DNA of 64,000 bases from Pseudoxanthomonas yeongjuensis (GCF_010093345.1 NZ_PDWT01000002.1:124001-188000); one strand, 5' to 3'. Numbered from the stretch's first letter, positions 51,801 through 61,928 are shown. Numbers and translations: made by a program. The notes: a model not told the origin generated them from the letters alone.

Positions 51801-52427
51801 TCATTTGCGCGCGGCGCGCTCCCTGGCGACAAGGTAATCGGTGACGCGAAGGGTGTCGTCGAAGCTCCGCGCGGTCACCCGGTACTTGCCGTTGACCACG
51901 ATCGTGGGGGTGCCTTCGATGCCGGCGGCCACGGCGAAATCCCTGGAGCGGTCCAGCAGCAACGCCGTGGCCGGGCTCTGCATGGCGGCGACGAAGGCCT
52001 TGGGATCGGCGCCGTAGTTCGCATAGAAGGCGGCGATTTCCTCGTCCGAGGCGTTCTGGATCGGCAGGCTGCCGGTTTCGTGCAGCGCCTTGAACATCGC
52101 CTCGTGGGTCTTGCCCAGCAGGCGCAGCCTGGCCGCGGCGTAATAGGCCCGCGCATACGGCATCCAGTAGCCGCCGAACGCCGCCGGCAGCGGGGTGAAG
52201 CGCACCGAGGACGGCTGTTTCTTCAGCCAGGCGCCGAGCACCGGCTGGAAATGCGCGCAATGGATGCAGGTGTAGCCGAACACCTCCACCACTTCGACCT
52301 TGCCATCGAGCGGCGCATACGGCTTGCCGCCGGGGATCTCCACGTAGTCGGTGCCGGCGACCGGTTCGGCGGCGTGGACGAACAGCGGCAACAACGTCAG
52401 CAGCAACAGGATGAAACGCGATTTCAT
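51801..52427 (-). CDS. dsbA: DsbA-family thiol:disulfide oxidoreductase, soluble
   Basis: A 208-residue periplasmic protein with a cleavable signal (about 1-19, FVHA). The active site is CIHC in VEVFGYTCIHCAHF, close to the CPHC of E. coli DsbA. The cis-proline loop is IEGTPTIVVNGKYRV. It is a clear paralogue of the neighbouring lipoprotein (shared YVEI-GG-P--PLDGK-EVVEVFGY), so the two arose by tandem duplication. It is separated from cytochrome c4 by a terminator and therefore likely has its own promoter. Confidence 0.94.
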   Translation of the reverse strand: MKSRFILLLLTLLPLFVHAAEPVAGTDYVEIPGGKPYAPLDGKVEVVEVFGYTCIHCAHFQPVLGAWLKKQPSSVRFTPLPAAFGGYWMPYARAYYAAARLRLLGKTHEAMFKALHETGSLPIQNASDEEIAAFYANYGADPKAFVAAMQSPATALLLDRSRDFAVAAGIEGTPTIVVNGKYRVTARSFDDTLRVTDYLVARERAARK

Positions 52428-52453
52428 CGGACTACTCCGGAAGGCGGAAGCGC

Positions 52454-52485
52454 AAAAAGAAACGCCGGCCATGATCGGGCCGGCG
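52454..52485 (-). terminator. Rho-independent terminator after the cytochrome c4 gene
   Basis: On the minus strand an 8-bp stem (CGCCGGCC / GGCCGGCG) with a 7-base loop is followed by TTTCTTTTT. It starts 47 bases after the cytochrome stop codon. Confidence 0.85.
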
Positions 52486-52532
52486 CAATGAACGAGAGCT
52501 GCGGAGTTCTGACCGCGCCGGGCCGATCAAGT

Positions 52533-53381
52533 TCACGACTGCTGGGGAGCGGGCTCGGCAGCAGGAGCGGGCGGTGCCGCCGGTGTCGTGGCCGGCGCAG
52601 CATGGGCTGCCGGAGCCGTGGCCGACGCGGCATCGTCGGCGCGGTCGTGCAGGCCCTGCAGGTAGGTCCCCAGGGCCTGGATTTCCTGGTCGGTCAGCGC
52701 GTGGGTCACCTGGGCCATGATGTTGAACAGGGCCGGATCCTTCTCGGTGCTGGTGCCGGTCCGGTATTCCTGCAGGCGGCGGGCCACGTAATCCTGGTGC
52801 TGGCCGCCGACATGCGGATAGGCCGGACCCGGGTTGCCGGCGCCGCTGGGGCCGTGGCAAGCCATGCAGGCCGGGATGCCGCGGGCGGCATCGCCGTTGC
52901 GGTACAGCTGCTGGCCCACTTCGTAGAACTTCATGCCCTTGTAGGCGCCGTCGGCGATCAGGCCGTCGTCGGCGAGGCCGGCGCCGGCCTTCTGGGTGGC
53001 GTAGTAGGCGCCGATGTCGCGCATGTCCTGCGGGGTCAGGCCCTGCACGAACGGGACCATGGCCACGGCCATGCCGCCGCGCTGGCCGCTGGCGATCAGG
53101 GCCATCTGGTGGGCGACGTAGCGCTCGCTCTGGCCGGCGATGCGCGGATATTGCGGATCGCTGGGATTGCCGTCGGCGCCATGGCAGGCGGCGCAGGCCG
53201 AGGCCTTGGCCTGGCCGGCGGTGGCATCGCCCCAGCTGGTCTTGGTCAGGTCGATCTCCAGCGGCGCGACCTGCACCGGCGCATTGTCCGGCAGCGGCGC
53301 GACCGTGGTCTGGGCGAAAGCAACCGCACCCACGACCGCGGTGGCCAGTCCGGCAAGTACCAAAACACGAGCGTGGCGCAT
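52533..53381 (-). CDS. Di-heme cytochrome c4
   Basis: A 282-residue periplasmic electron carrier with a signal peptide (about 1-23, ending AFAQ). It has two heme c domains with CAACHGADG and CMACHGPSG binding motifs, each followed by a YPRIAGQ/YPHVGGQ segment and a methionine-ligand region (PFVQGLT, FNIMAQVTHALTDQEIQALGTYLQGL). This is the cytochrome c4 plan, which feeds electrons to terminal oxidases such as the aa3 enzyme encoded earlier in the window. A tail of about 35 Ala/Pro residues extends beyond the usual end. It is divergent from engB, the conserved place for this gene. Confidence 0.95.
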   Translation of the reverse strand: MRHARVLVLAGLATAVVGAVAFAQTTVAPLPDNAPVQVAPLEIDLTKTSWGDATAGQAKASACAACHGADGNPSDPQYPRIAGQSERYVAHQMALIASGQRGGMAVAMVPFVQGLTPQDMRDIGAYYATQKAGAGLADDGLIADGAYKGMKFYEVGQQLYRNGDAARGIPACMACHGPSGAGNPGPAYPHVGGQHQDYVARRLQEYRTGTSTEKDPALFNIMAQVTHALTDQEIQALGTYLQGLHDRADDAASATAPAAHAAPATTPAAPPAPAAEPAPQQS

Positions 53382-53557
53382 GCTAAAGCTCCGTAAAACC
53401 TGAGAAATGCGGTGCCGTGTGGCGACCGCGAAACAGAGGAATTATCGTCGCGGCAGGCCTTGCCGGTCAATGAAAGCGGACATCCACCGCGTTTCCCGGT
53501 CCCCGGCGAGTCCCGGCCGGTCACGATTCCAGCCCCCCGGCATGCGATCCTAGTGCC

Positions 53558-54169
53558 ATGTTCAATCCCCTAGAAAGAGCCAAATACGTGCTGGCGGCGC
53601 ACCTTCCCGGCCAGCTTCCCGCGGACGTGGGCCACGAGGTCGCCTTCGCCGGGCGCTCCAACGCCGGCAAGTCCACCGCGCTGAACGCGCTGACCCGGCA
53701 GAACTCGCTGGCGCGCGTTTCCAAGACCCCCGGCCGCACCCAGCAGCTGGTGTTCTTCGAAGTGGAACAGGACAAATACCTGGTCGACCTGCCCGGTTAC
53801 GGCTATGCCAAGGTCCCGCACGAACTGAAGGATCACTGGCAGGCCTTCCTGGACCGCTACTTCCGTACCCGCAATGCGCTCAAGGGGCTGGTCGTGGTCA
53901 TGGACATCCGCCACCCGCTCAAGGAATACGACCGGCACATGCTGACCTATGCGGTCGAGCGCGGCATCCCGGCCCATGCGTTGCTGACCAAGGCCGACAA
54001 GCTCGGTCGCGGCCAGCAGGCCAACGCATTGCAGGCGGTGAAGAAGGAGTTGTTCAGCGCCTTCGGCGACACGGTCAGCGTGCAGGCCTTCTCCGGCGAG
54101 TCCAAGCAGGGCGTGGACGAGGCGCGCGCGGTGGTGAACGGGTGGCTGGGGTTCGGGCCGGCCGGATAA
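53558..54169 (+). CDS. engB: Ribosome biogenesis GTPase EngB (YsxC/YihA)
   Basis: A 203-residue GTPase needed for large-subunit assembly. G1 is FAGRSNAGKSTALNAL, the G2 region is SKTPGRTQQLVFF, G3 is LVDLPGYGYAKVP, G4 is LLTKADKL and G5 lies near VSVQAFSGES. The RTQ and PGYG features are typical of the family. It is divergent from the cytochrome c4 gene across about 176 bases. Confidence 0.96.
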   Translation: MFNPLERAKYVLAAHLPGQLPADVGHEVAFAGRSNAGKSTALNALTRQNSLARVSKTPGRTQQLVFFEVEQDKYLVDLPGYGYAKVPHELKDHWQAFLDRYFRTRNALKGLVVVMDIRHPLKEYDRHMLTYAVERGIPAHALLTKADKLGRGQQANALQAVKKELFSAFGDTVSVQAFSGESKQGVDEARAVVNGWLGFGPAG

Positions 54170-54215
54170 TTCGATCCGCGGCTATTCCTTTGCCGTTTCC
54201 GGAGGGAGATCGCAC

Positions 54216-55190
54216 ATGCGGTTGCTCGCCTTGTTGTTCCCGCTCTGCCTGTGCCTGGCCGCACTCCCGGTACGGGCACTGGAGGCGCCCGACCGCCGCA
54301 TTGCCGTCACCATCGACGATCTGCCGTGGGCGCGACTGGATGAAACAATGCCGACCGATCTGCAGGCGCGGCACGAGCGCCTGATCGCGGCGTTGAGGCG
54401 GGCCAACGTGCCCATCGTCGGCTTCGTCAACGAGAGCAAGCTGGAGATCGACGGCAAGGTGGACCCGACGCGCCTGGCGATGCTGGAAGACTGGCTCGAC
54501 GCCGGCTATGAGCTGGGCAACCACACGTATTCGCATGCGGACATCAACATAGTGGGAGTACCCGCCTTCGAGCAGGAGATTGTCGACGGCGAGCGCCAAC
54601 TGCGACCGTTGCTGGCCGAACGCGGGCAGGCGCCGCGCTGGTTCCGCCATCCTTACCTGCGCGCCGGCCGCACTGCCGGACAGAAGGCGGCCGTGGCCGC
54701 CTTTCTCGATACCCACGGCTATCGCATCGCGCCGGTGACCGTGGACAACGGCGAATGGGTGTGGGCGTTCGCTTACGCCAACGTGCTGGACTCGCAAGCC
54801 GCTTCGTCCGCGCGCGAAGCGCAGCTCGAGCGCCTGCGCTCGGGCTATGTGCCGTACATGCTCAACAAGCTGGATTACTACGAAGCGCAATCCATCCGGT
54901 TGCTGGGCTACGCGCTGCCGCAGGTCTGGCTGATGCATGCCAACGAACTCAATGCCGATTGCTTCGCGACGCTGGTGCGGGCCACGCATCGCCGCGGCTA
55001 TCGCTTCGTCAGCCTGGAAGAAGCGCTGCGCGATCCTGCGTACGCGCATGCCGATGGCTACGAAGGTCGCTATGGCCCCAGTTGGCTGCACCGCTGGGCG
55101 ATGGCGGAGAAGAAACCGAAGGCGTTCTATGCGGGCGAACCGGAAGTGCCCGGGTGGGTGCTGCGGTTGGCCAGGGTCGATTCCGAATAG
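54216..55190 (+). CDS. Exported polysaccharide deacetylase-family protein
   Basis: A 324-residue NodB-fold (CE4) protein with a signal peptide (about 1-21, VRA). The first motif is AVTIDDLPWA, with the two metal/base aspartates. The second is ELGNHTYSHADIN (HxxxH-type metal ligands). The third is RWFRHPYLRAGRT, and a WLMHANELNAD segment supplies a late histidine. The metal triad D, H, H appears complete, so deacetylase activity on an amino-sugar glycan or peptidoglycan is likely. It is 46 bases after engB. The substrate is unknown; the distance to the GT2 operon (9 kb) gives no firm link. Confidence 0.88.
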   Translation: MRLLALLFPLCLCLAALPVRALEAPDRRIAVTIDDLPWARLDETMPTDLQARHERLIAALRRANVPIVGFVNESKLEIDGKVDPTRLAMLEDWLDAGYELGNHTYSHADINIVGVPAFEQEIVDGERQLRPLLAERGQAPRWFRHPYLRAGRTAGQKAAVAAFLDTHGYRIAPVTVDNGEWVWAFAYANVLDSQAASSAREAQLERLRSGYVPYMLNKLDYYEAQSIRLLGYALPQVWLMHANELNADCFATLVRATHRRGYRFVSLEEALRDPAYAHADGYEGRYGPSWLHRWAMAEKKPKAFYAGEPEVPGWVLRLARVDSE

Positions 55191-55214
55191 GTTCCAGTGC
55201 CGCGTCGCTGCGCA

Positions 55215-55910
55215 TCACACGCGCACGTCGAACAAGTTGCCGATCAGGTAGGCGGCCGCCATCGCCATTGCGCCCCAGAAGCCCACGCGCAAAGCGCCGC
55301 GCAGCAGCGGCGCCCCCCCGGCGTAGGCGGCCAGGGCACCGGACACGCACAGGCTGGCAAGGGTGACGCCGACGGTGATTGCAGTAACGTTTTCGATCGG
55401 CGCAAGCAGTACGGCGACGATCGGCACCGCGGCGCCCAGGGTGAAGGCCAGCGCGGAAGCGGCCGCCGCCTGCATGGGGCGTGCGCGCAGGGCGTCGGTG
55501 ATGCCGAGCTCATCGCGCGCATGCGCCCCGAGCGCATCATGGGCCATCAATTGCTCGGCCACCTGCCGCGCCAGCGGCGGCGTCAGTCCACGGCGCACGT
55601 AGATGTGCGCGAGTTCGGCCAGCTCGGTATGCGGATCCTCGGCCAGCTCGCGCGTTTCCCGCTTAAGATCCGCTTTCTCCGCGTCGGCCTGCGACTGCAC
55701 GGAAACGTATTCGCCCGCGGCCATCGACATGGCGCCCGCGACCAGCCCGGCCAGTCCGGTGGCGAGGAGAACGGCATGGCTGGCGCCGCTCGCCGCCACG
55801 CCCACCAGCAGGCCGGCGATCGAAACGATGCCGTCATTGGCGCCCAGCACCGAGGCGCGCAGCCAGCCGGCGCGGTTGGAACGATGGATTTCCTGGTGTC
55901 TGGCGCGCAT
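55215..55910 (-). CDS. VIT1/CCC1-family membrane transporter
   Basis: A 231-residue protein of the vacuolar iron/manganese transporter family. It shows RASVLGANDGIVSIAGLLVGVAASG, MSMAAGEYVSVQSQADAEKADL, then a cytoplasmic metal-binding stretch with acidic helices (ELAEDPHTELAELAHIYVRRGL) and three C-terminal helices. Family members move Fe2+ or Mn2+ out of the cytoplasm. The start MRARHQEIHRSNRAGWLRA is the family start; the longer open frame adds unrelated basic residues. It is convergent with the deacetylase gene. Confidence 0.92.
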   Translation of the reverse strand: MRARHQEIHRSNRAGWLRASVLGANDGIVSIAGLLVGVAASGASHAVLLATGLAGLVAGAMSMAAGEYVSVQSQADAEKADLKRETRELAEDPHTELAELAHIYVRRGLTPPLARQVAEQLMAHDALGAHARDELGITDALRARPMQAAAASALAFTLGAAVPIVAVLLAPIENVTAITVGVTLASLCVSGALAAYAGGAPLLRGALRVGFWGAMAMAAAYLIGNLFDVRV

Positions 55911-56101
55911 GGGGATTCGCTCGAGACTCAATCGCCGCGTTCCAGCCGCACCCGCAAAGCGGGCTGCGCTACGGCATCGGCAGAACACAGAAGCGGCAGG
56001 ACGGCAACGATCGGGCGCATCGGCTCAGGATATAGTGCTGGCCTTGCGATGTCAGGGCAGCGGCCCAACATTCCCCAGTCTCCGACGCAGAGCATCCGCC
56101 C

Positions 56102-57466
56102 TTGTCCAGTCCCAGCCATGTTGCGGGTACGCCGATCACCGACCGCAGCCAACTGGTCGACTACATCGCCTCGGGCGAGAAGCCGAAGTCCGAGTGGCGC
56201 ATCGGCACCGAGCACGAGAAGTTCGGCTTCCGCCTCGACGATTTGCGTCCGCCCACCTTCGAAGGCGAGCGCGGCATCGAAGCGCTGCTGAAAGGACTGA
56301 CCCGCTTCGGTTGGGAGCCGGTCGAAGAGCACGGCAAGGTCATCGCGCTGCTGCGCGACGGCGCCTCGGTCACCCTGGAGCCGGCCGGGCAGCTGGAACT
56401 TTCCGGCGGCATGCTGGAGAACATCCACCAGACCTGCAGTGAAGTCGGCACCCATCTGAAGGAAGTAAAGACCGTCGCCGACGAATTGCGGCTCGGCTTC
56501 CTCGGCATGGGTTTCCAGCCCAAGTGGACCCGCGACGAGATGCCGTGGATGCCCAAGGGCCGCTACCAGATCATGCGCAACTACATGCCCAAGGTCGGCA
56601 AGCTGGGCCTGGACATGATGAAACGCACCTGCACCGTGCAGGTCAACCTGGATTTCTCCAGCGAAGCGGACATGGTCAGGAAATTCCGCGTGTCGCTGGC
56701 ATTGCAGCCGATCGCCACCGCGCTGTTCGCCGATTCGCCGTTCACCGAAGGCAAGCCCAACGGCTACCTCAGCTACCGCTCGCATATCTGGACCGATACC
56801 GATCCGGACCGTACCGGCATGCTCGACTTCGTGTTCGAGGAGGGTTTCGGTTACGAGCGCTACGTCGATTACCTGCTCGACGTGCCCATGTACTTCAGTT
56901 ACCGCAATGGCGAGTACATCGATTGTTCGGGGCAGAGCTTCCGCGATTTCCTTGCCGGAAAACTGCCCGCGCTGCCCGGCGTATTGCCGACGATGACCGA
57001 CTGGTCCGACCACATGACCACCGCGTTCCCGGAAGTGCGGATGAAGAAATTCCTGGAGATGCGCGGCGCCGATGGCGGCCCGTGGGGGCGGTTGTGCGCG
57101 CTGCCTGCGTTCTGGGTCGGCCTGCTCTACGACCAGGCTTCGCTGGATGCCGCATGGGACCTGGTCAAGGATTTCAGTCTGGAAGAACGCAACGCCTTGC
57201 GCGATGGCGTGCCGAAGCAGGCGTTGAAACTGCCGTTCCGCGGCGGCACCGCGCGCGACCTGGCCATGGCCGCGCTGAAGATTTCCGCGCAGGGGCTGCA
57301 GCGCCGCGCCGTGCTCAACAGCAAGGGCGCCGACGAATCCGGCTTCCTCGATCCGCTGATCGAATTTGCCGAAGCCAACGAAACCCCGGCCGAACGCAAG
57401 CTGGCGTTGTTCCATGGCGAATGGAAGGGCGACATCGACCGCGTGTTCCGCGAGTTCGCCTACTGA
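56102..57466 (+). CDS. gshA: Glutamate-cysteine ligase, plant/proteobacterial type
   Basis: It makes gamma-glutamylcysteine, the first step of glutathione synthesis. The 454-residue protein has [15 protein letters not shown] (ATP/Glu site), [43 protein letters not shown] and [20 protein letters not shown], all typical of the plant-like GCS2 type and not of E. coli GshA. It starts with TTG; the next in-frame ATG would remove the active-site N-terminus. It stands next to the glutathione-dependent formaldehyde operon, so both make and use glutathione. Confidence 0.95.
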   Translation: MSSPSHVAGTPITDRSQLVDYIASGEKPKSEWRIGTEHEKFGFRLDDLRPPTFEGERGIEALLKGLTRFGWEPVEEHGKVIALLRDGASVTLEPAGQLELSGGMLENIHQTCSEVGTHLKEVKTVADELRLGFLGMGFQPKWTRDEMPWMPKGRYQIMRNYMPKVGKLGLDMMKRTCTVQVNLDFSSEADMVRKFRVSLALQPIATALFADSPFTEGKPNGYLSYRSHIWTDTDPDRTGMLDFVFEEGFGYERYVDYLLDVPMYFSYRNGEYIDCSGQSFRDFLAGKLPALPGVLPTMTDWSDHMTTAFPEVRMKKFLEMRGADGGPWGRLCALPAFWVGLLYDQASLDAAWDLVKDFSLEERNALRDGVPKQALKLPFRGGTARDLAMAALKISAQGLQRRAVLNSKGADESGFLDPLIEFAEANETPAERKLALFHGEWKGDIDRVFREFAY

Positions 57467-57561
57467 GGCGGCAACGGCGGGGCACTCCCTGCCATCGCGG
57501 CATTGCATCATTACCGGCACTGGTCGCCGCCTCGCGGCGACATCGCATTGGCTTTTGGCAT

Positions 57562-57578
57562 ATACTGCCCCCCAGTAT
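57562..57578. promoter_or_regulatory. FrmR operator/promoter candidate
   Basis: ATACTG-CCCCC-CAGTAT is a perfect 6-bp inverted repeat around a C-run, 20 bases upstream of the frmR ATG. CsoR/FrmR-family repressors bind such A/T-flanked G/C-tract palindromes. It overlaps a TATACT that could be the -10 box, so binding would block transcription. Confidence 0.75.
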
Positions 57579-57597
57579 CAAGCCGGGCCATCCGCCG

Positions 57598-57873
57598 ATG
57601 CCGCATTCCCCCGCCGAAAAGAAGAAAGCCCTGTCCCGGGTGCGCCGCATCCAGGGCCAGATGCAGGCGCTGGAGCGGAAGCTCGAGGCCGGCGCGGACT
57701 GCGCGCCGGTGCTGCAGCAGCTCGCCGCGATCCGCGGCGCGGTCAACGGATTGATGTCGGAAGTGCTTGAAAGCCATTTGCGCGAGGAGTTCGAACACAT
57801 CGACGCCGCGCCGAAGCAACGCCGGGCCAGCATCGACCATGCGGTCGCGCTGGTTCGTTCCTATCTCAAGTGA
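57598..57873 (+). CDS. frmR: Formaldehyde-responsive repressor FrmR
   Basis: A 91-residue all-helical repressor of the CsoR/RcnR family. MPHSPAEKKKALSRVRRIQGQMQALERKLE has the N-terminal proline and the DNA-binding basic helix. The formaldehyde-reactive cysteine is in AGADCAPVLQQLAAIRGAVN, and ESHLREEF completes the core. The second-site residues are typical of FrmR and not of copper-sensing CsoR. It precedes frmA by 15 bases and should repress its own operon until formaldehyde cross-links it. Confidence 0.92.
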   Translation: MPHSPAEKKKALSRVRRIQGQMQALERKLEAGADCAPVLQQLAAIRGAVNGLMSEVLESHLREEFEHIDAAPKQRRASIDHAVALVRSYLK

Positions 57874-58998
<1,125 letters not shown>

Positions 58999-59066
58999 GG
59001 ATCGCCGCGCGCAGTGGGCAGCGCGGCCATTCCGCGTCGAACCGATCGTAGAACGGGAGCAAGCAG

Positions 59067-59642
59067 ATGAGCACCATGTCGATACATCCGAGCGTGGACA
59101 ATGGAGTGAAGAAGGGCATTCCCGGCTTCGCTGGCGGTACCCTGCAGTGCCGGTGCAGCAGCGACAAGATCGAGGTGAAGGTCAATAGTGACGTGGCGCA
59201 CAACCATGTCTGCGGCTGCACCAAATGCTGGAAGCCGGAAGGCGCGGCGTTCTCGGTCGTCGGCGTGGTGCCGCGCGACAAACTCGGCGTGACCGCGCAT
59301 GCGGAGAAGCTGTCGGTCGTCGACGAGAAGGCGGCGATCCAGCGCCACGCCTGCACTGCCTGCGGCACGCACATGTATGGCCGCATCGAGAATCGGGATC
59401 ACCCCTTCCATGGCCTGGATTTCATCCACGTCGAGCTCTCGCCGCAGCAAGGCTGGGAAGAACCGCGGTTCGCTGCGTTCGTGTCCTCGATCATCGAGGG
59501 CGGCGGCGCGCGTCCGGAGCAGATGGACGGCGTGCGCGCGCGGCTGGCCGAACTGGGCCTGCCGCCCCACGACTGCCTGAACCCGACGCTGATGGATGCC
59601 ATTGCCACCCATGTGGCGAAACGCAATGGCGTATTGGAATAA
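59067..59642 (+). CDS. gfa: S-(hydroxymethyl)glutathione synthase (Gfa)
   Basis: A 191-residue zinc enzyme of the Gfa family that may speed the joining of formaldehyde to glutathione. Cysteines in [25 protein letters not shown] and [11 protein letters not shown] are the two zinc sites. Lengths and motifs match Paracoccus Gfa. Some authors see Gfa as a glutathione carrier rather than a catalyst. It lies between frmA and the hydrolase gene. Confidence 0.93.
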   Translation: MSTMSIHPSVDNGVKKGIPGFAGGTLQCRCSSDKIEVKVNSDVAHNHVCGCTKCWKPEGAAFSVVGVVPRDKLGVTAHAEKLSVVDEKAAIQRHACTACGTHMYGRIENRDHPFHGLDFIHVELSPQQGWEEPRFAAFVSSIIEGGGARPEQMDGVRARLAELGLPPHDCLNPTLMDAIATHVAKRNGVLE

Positions 59643-59700
59643 TCCGACCGACGCGGCGACGTGCCGACCGGCACACCGCCGCAATCCTTGAAGGAACTCC

Positions 59701-60531
59701 ATGGAACGCATCGAACACCGCGCCTGCTTCGGCGGTTGGCAGGACGTTTACCGGCACGACTCCCCCGTGCTCGGCTGTGCGATGAATTTCGCCATCTACC
59801 TGCCGCCGCAGGCCGAAACGCAGAAGCTGCCGGTGCTGTACTGGCTTTCCGGCCTGACCTGCACCGAACAGAACTTCATCACCAAGGCCGGCGCGCAGCG
59901 CTACGCCGTCGAACATGGCGTGATCCTGGTCGCGCCGGACACCAGTCCGCGCGGCGACGAGGTCGCCGATGCGGATGGCTATGACCTGGGCAAGGGGGCG
60001 GGTTTCTACGTCAATGCGACGCAGGCGCCGTGGTCGAAGCACTACCACATGTACGACTACGTGGCGTCGGAACTGCCCGCGCTGATCGAAGCGAATTTCC
60101 CGGCGTCCGATGCGCGCGCCATAAGCGGCCATTCGATGGGCGGGCACGGCGCATTGATCCTGGCCCTGAAGAATCCGGGACGCTACCGCAGCGTGTCGGC
60201 GTTCTCGCCCATCGTCGCGCCGTCGCAGGCGCCGTGGGGCCAGAAAGCATTCGCGGCGTACCTGGGCGGTGACCGGGAAGCCTGGAAGGCATGGGATGCG
60301 GCGGCGCTGGTCGCCGATGCGCAGGAGCGCCTGCCGCTGCTGATCGACCAGGGCGATGGCGATGAATTCCTGGCCGGGCAGTTGAAGCCAGAGCTGCTGC
60401 AGGCTGCGTGCGAGGCCGCCGGGCATCCGCTGCAGTTGCGCATGCAGCCCGGCTACGACCACAGCTACTACTTCATCGAAAGCTTCATCGGCGAGCATAT
60501 CGCGCACCATGCGAATGCATTGAAAGCCTGA
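59701..60531 (+). CDS. fghA: S-formylglutathione hydrolase
   Basis: A 276-residue esterase that completes the pathway, releasing formate and glutathione. It has the alpha/beta-hydrolase fold with [28 protein letters not shown], the nucleophile S145 in [11 protein letters not shown], and a C-terminal aspartate-histidine pair ([18 protein letters not shown]). The sequence and length are those of FrmB/FghA and not of general carboxylesterases. It ends the frm operon; a GTAG-type repeat begins 8 bases after its stop. Confidence 0.96.
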   Translation: MERIEHRACFGGWQDVYRHDSPVLGCAMNFAIYLPPQAETQKLPVLYWLSGLTCTEQNFITKAGAQRYAVEHGVILVAPDTSPRGDEVADADGYDLGKGAGFYVNATQAPWSKHYHMYDYVASELPALIEANFPASDARAISGHSMGGHGALILALKNPGRYRSVSAFSPIVAPSQAPWGQKAFAAYLGGDREAWKAWDAAALVADAQERLPLLIDQGDGDEFLAGQLKPELLQAACEAAGHPLQLRMQPGYDHSYYFIESFIGEHIAHHANALKA

Positions 60532-60538
60532 CATGCCT

Positions 60539-60612
60539 GTAGGAGCGGGCCTTGCCCGCGATGCTCTTGCGTTGGTTACGGGAAAAGCATCGCGCCCTAG
60601 GGGCGCTCCTAC
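60539..60612. repeat. REP-like element, GTAGGAGCG subfamily, overlapping a stop codon
   Basis: The left arm is GTAGGAGCGGGCCTTGCCCGC and the right arm ends GCGCCCTAGGGGCGCTCCTAC, around GATGCTCTTGCG...AAAAGCATC. The final CTA (60609-60611) read on the minus strand is the TAG stop of the next gene. It lies between convergent genes. Confidence 0.87.
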
Positions 60613-61286
60613 AGGAGCTGGAAATCGGTGTAGGCGAAGCGCCCGTCGCGCAGCACGGTCTCGCCACGTTCGACCCTGATCGGGCGATCGAACATCGGCC
60701 CGGCGTGGACGCAGGTATGGAACTCGCCGTTTTCGCCGCAGGGATCGATGCCGACCGGCAAGGCGTCGAGCAGCGTGGTGTCGAAGTCGCGGCCGGCGAA
60801 GCCGGCGTCGAGTTGTTGCGTGTCCACGCAGCACAGCGCCGCGTGCAGGCCGCCGTCGATCATCTCGCGCGCGAGTCGCGCGGTGTCGCTGCCGAACAGG
60901 GGGAACAGCGGCTGCCAGCCGGCGCTCGCACATTTGCTTTCGCGATAGGCGCGGATGTCTTCCAGGAACAGGTCGCCGAAGGCGACGCTGCGCAGACCGG
61001 GCCAGCGCGCTCCGGCCTCGGCCAACGCCCGCGCCATCGCCGCTTCGTAGGCGACGTTGTCGCATTGCGCGGGGATCTCGGCCGCAAGCAGCGGCAGGCC
61101 CGCGGCGGCGGCCTGCGCGTCCAGCACCTCGCGGCGTATGCCCTGCATCGATGCGCGCTGGTATTCCGCGGTGATCGTGGTCAACAGCGCGACCACCTCG
61201 ACTTCGCCGCGCTGCCGCAGCGCATGCAACGCCCAGGCCGCATCCTTGCCGCCGCTCCACGACAGCAGCGCCGGCGTGCGCATCAT
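60609..61286 (-). CDS. Dph6-like ATP-pyrophosphatase (diphthine-ammonia ligase family)
   Basis: A 225-residue PP-loop ATPase. The loop is SWSGGKDAAWAL near the N-terminus. Other family features are AFGDLFLEDIRAYRESKCA, FPLFGSDTARLAREMIDGG and the C-terminal PCGENGEFHTCVHAGPMF, which is the Dph6/MJ0570 signature. Bacteria lack diphthamide, so the bacterial substrate must differ and is unknown. The stop codon lies in the palindromic repeat, and the last residues (DFQLL) directly precede it. Two adjacent ATGs are possible starts. Confidence 0.88.
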   Translation of the reverse strand: MMRTPALLSWSGGKDAAWALHALRQRGEVEVVALLTTITAEYQRASMQGIRREVLDAQAAAAGLPLLAAEIPAQCDNVAYEAAMARALAEAGARWPGLRSVAFGDLFLEDIRAYRESKCASAGWQPLFPLFGSDTARLAREMIDGGLHAALCCVDTQQLDAGFAGRDFDTTLLDALPVGIDPCGENGEFHTCVHAGPMFDRPIRVERGETVLRDGRFAYTDFQLL

Positions 61287-61313
61287 CGTAATGCCGTCAT
61301 CCGCAGGACCGGG

Positions 61314-61658
61314 TCACGCCGTCGAGACATCGCGCAATTCCCAGGCATTGCCGGCGAGCAGGCGCAGGCGATGCTTGAGCACGCTGCCGGGAATCGTGGT
61401 CACGGCGATCAGGTCGATCTGCAGATTGTGCTGTTCGCCAGTCACCGTGGCGCCGGGATCGCATGCGCCCAGGCCGGGATCGACCGCGTCCGGATCGGAC
61501 TGCGCCTGTTTCCAGCGCTGGAAGAAGCCGTCGTTGCGCAGTGCGTCCTGCAGTTGCGCGGCGAATTCCGCCGCGCCGTGAGCGCTGAAACTGAAAGCGG
61601 CGTCGCTGCCGCGCGCTTTCTCGGGATGCTTGAGGCTGATGTAGTAGCGGATCGGCAT
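61314..61658 (-). CDS. Conserved hypothetical protein (114 residues)
   Basis: I do not recognise a domain. The product starts MPIRYYISLKHPEKARGSDAAFSFSAHGAAEFAAQLQDALR and ends in strand-rich IDLIAVTTIPGSVLKHRLRLLAGNAWELRDV. There is no signal peptide, membrane segment or metal motif. Codon bias is like the neighbours and it lies 27 bases before the Dph6-like gene on the same strand, so it may be cotranscribed with it. Confidence 0.65.
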   Translation of the reverse strand: MPIRYYISLKHPEKARGSDAAFSFSAHGAAEFAAQLQDALRNDGFFQRWKQAQSDPDAVDPGLGACDPGATVTGEQHNLQIDLIAVTTIPGSVLKHRLRLLAGNAWELRDVSTA

Positions 61659-61723
61659 ACGGTGGCTATCTTCGTTGGAGTCGCTGCCAGCCTAGCCGTC
61701 AGGCGTTAGCGATGCGTTAGGGG

Positions 61724-61904
61724 GCCTCTGAATAACCGGCTCTTTTGCGCCCATTGCACAAAGCAGGAAAGGCAGGGGCTTATGGACACGGATCAGAGCG
61801 GAAACCGCGGATAAAGCAACAGCTGTATCTGTCTTCTGCTGTATCTGCCTTTTCCGCTCTGATCCGTGTCCAAGAAAAGCTCTGGATAATCCGTTCTTTC
61901 GCGC
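61724..61904. repeat. MITE-like element with 21-bp inverted repeat and flanking direct repeats
   Basis: A perfect 21-bp inverted repeat (61784-61804 and 61851-61871, starting GGACACGGATC) encloses 46 bases that contain GCTGTATCTG twice, 16 bases apart. Outside it, two imperfect direct copies of about 26 bases (61724 GCCTCTGAATAACCGG, 61879 GCTCTGGATAATCCG) flank the hairpin. CTCTGAATAA-type ends resemble those of some insertion sequences, so this may be a remnant or a non-autonomous element. No coding potential is seen. Confidence 0.65.
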
Positions 61905-61928
61905 TTCCGTGAGCCGTTCGAAAATTCC

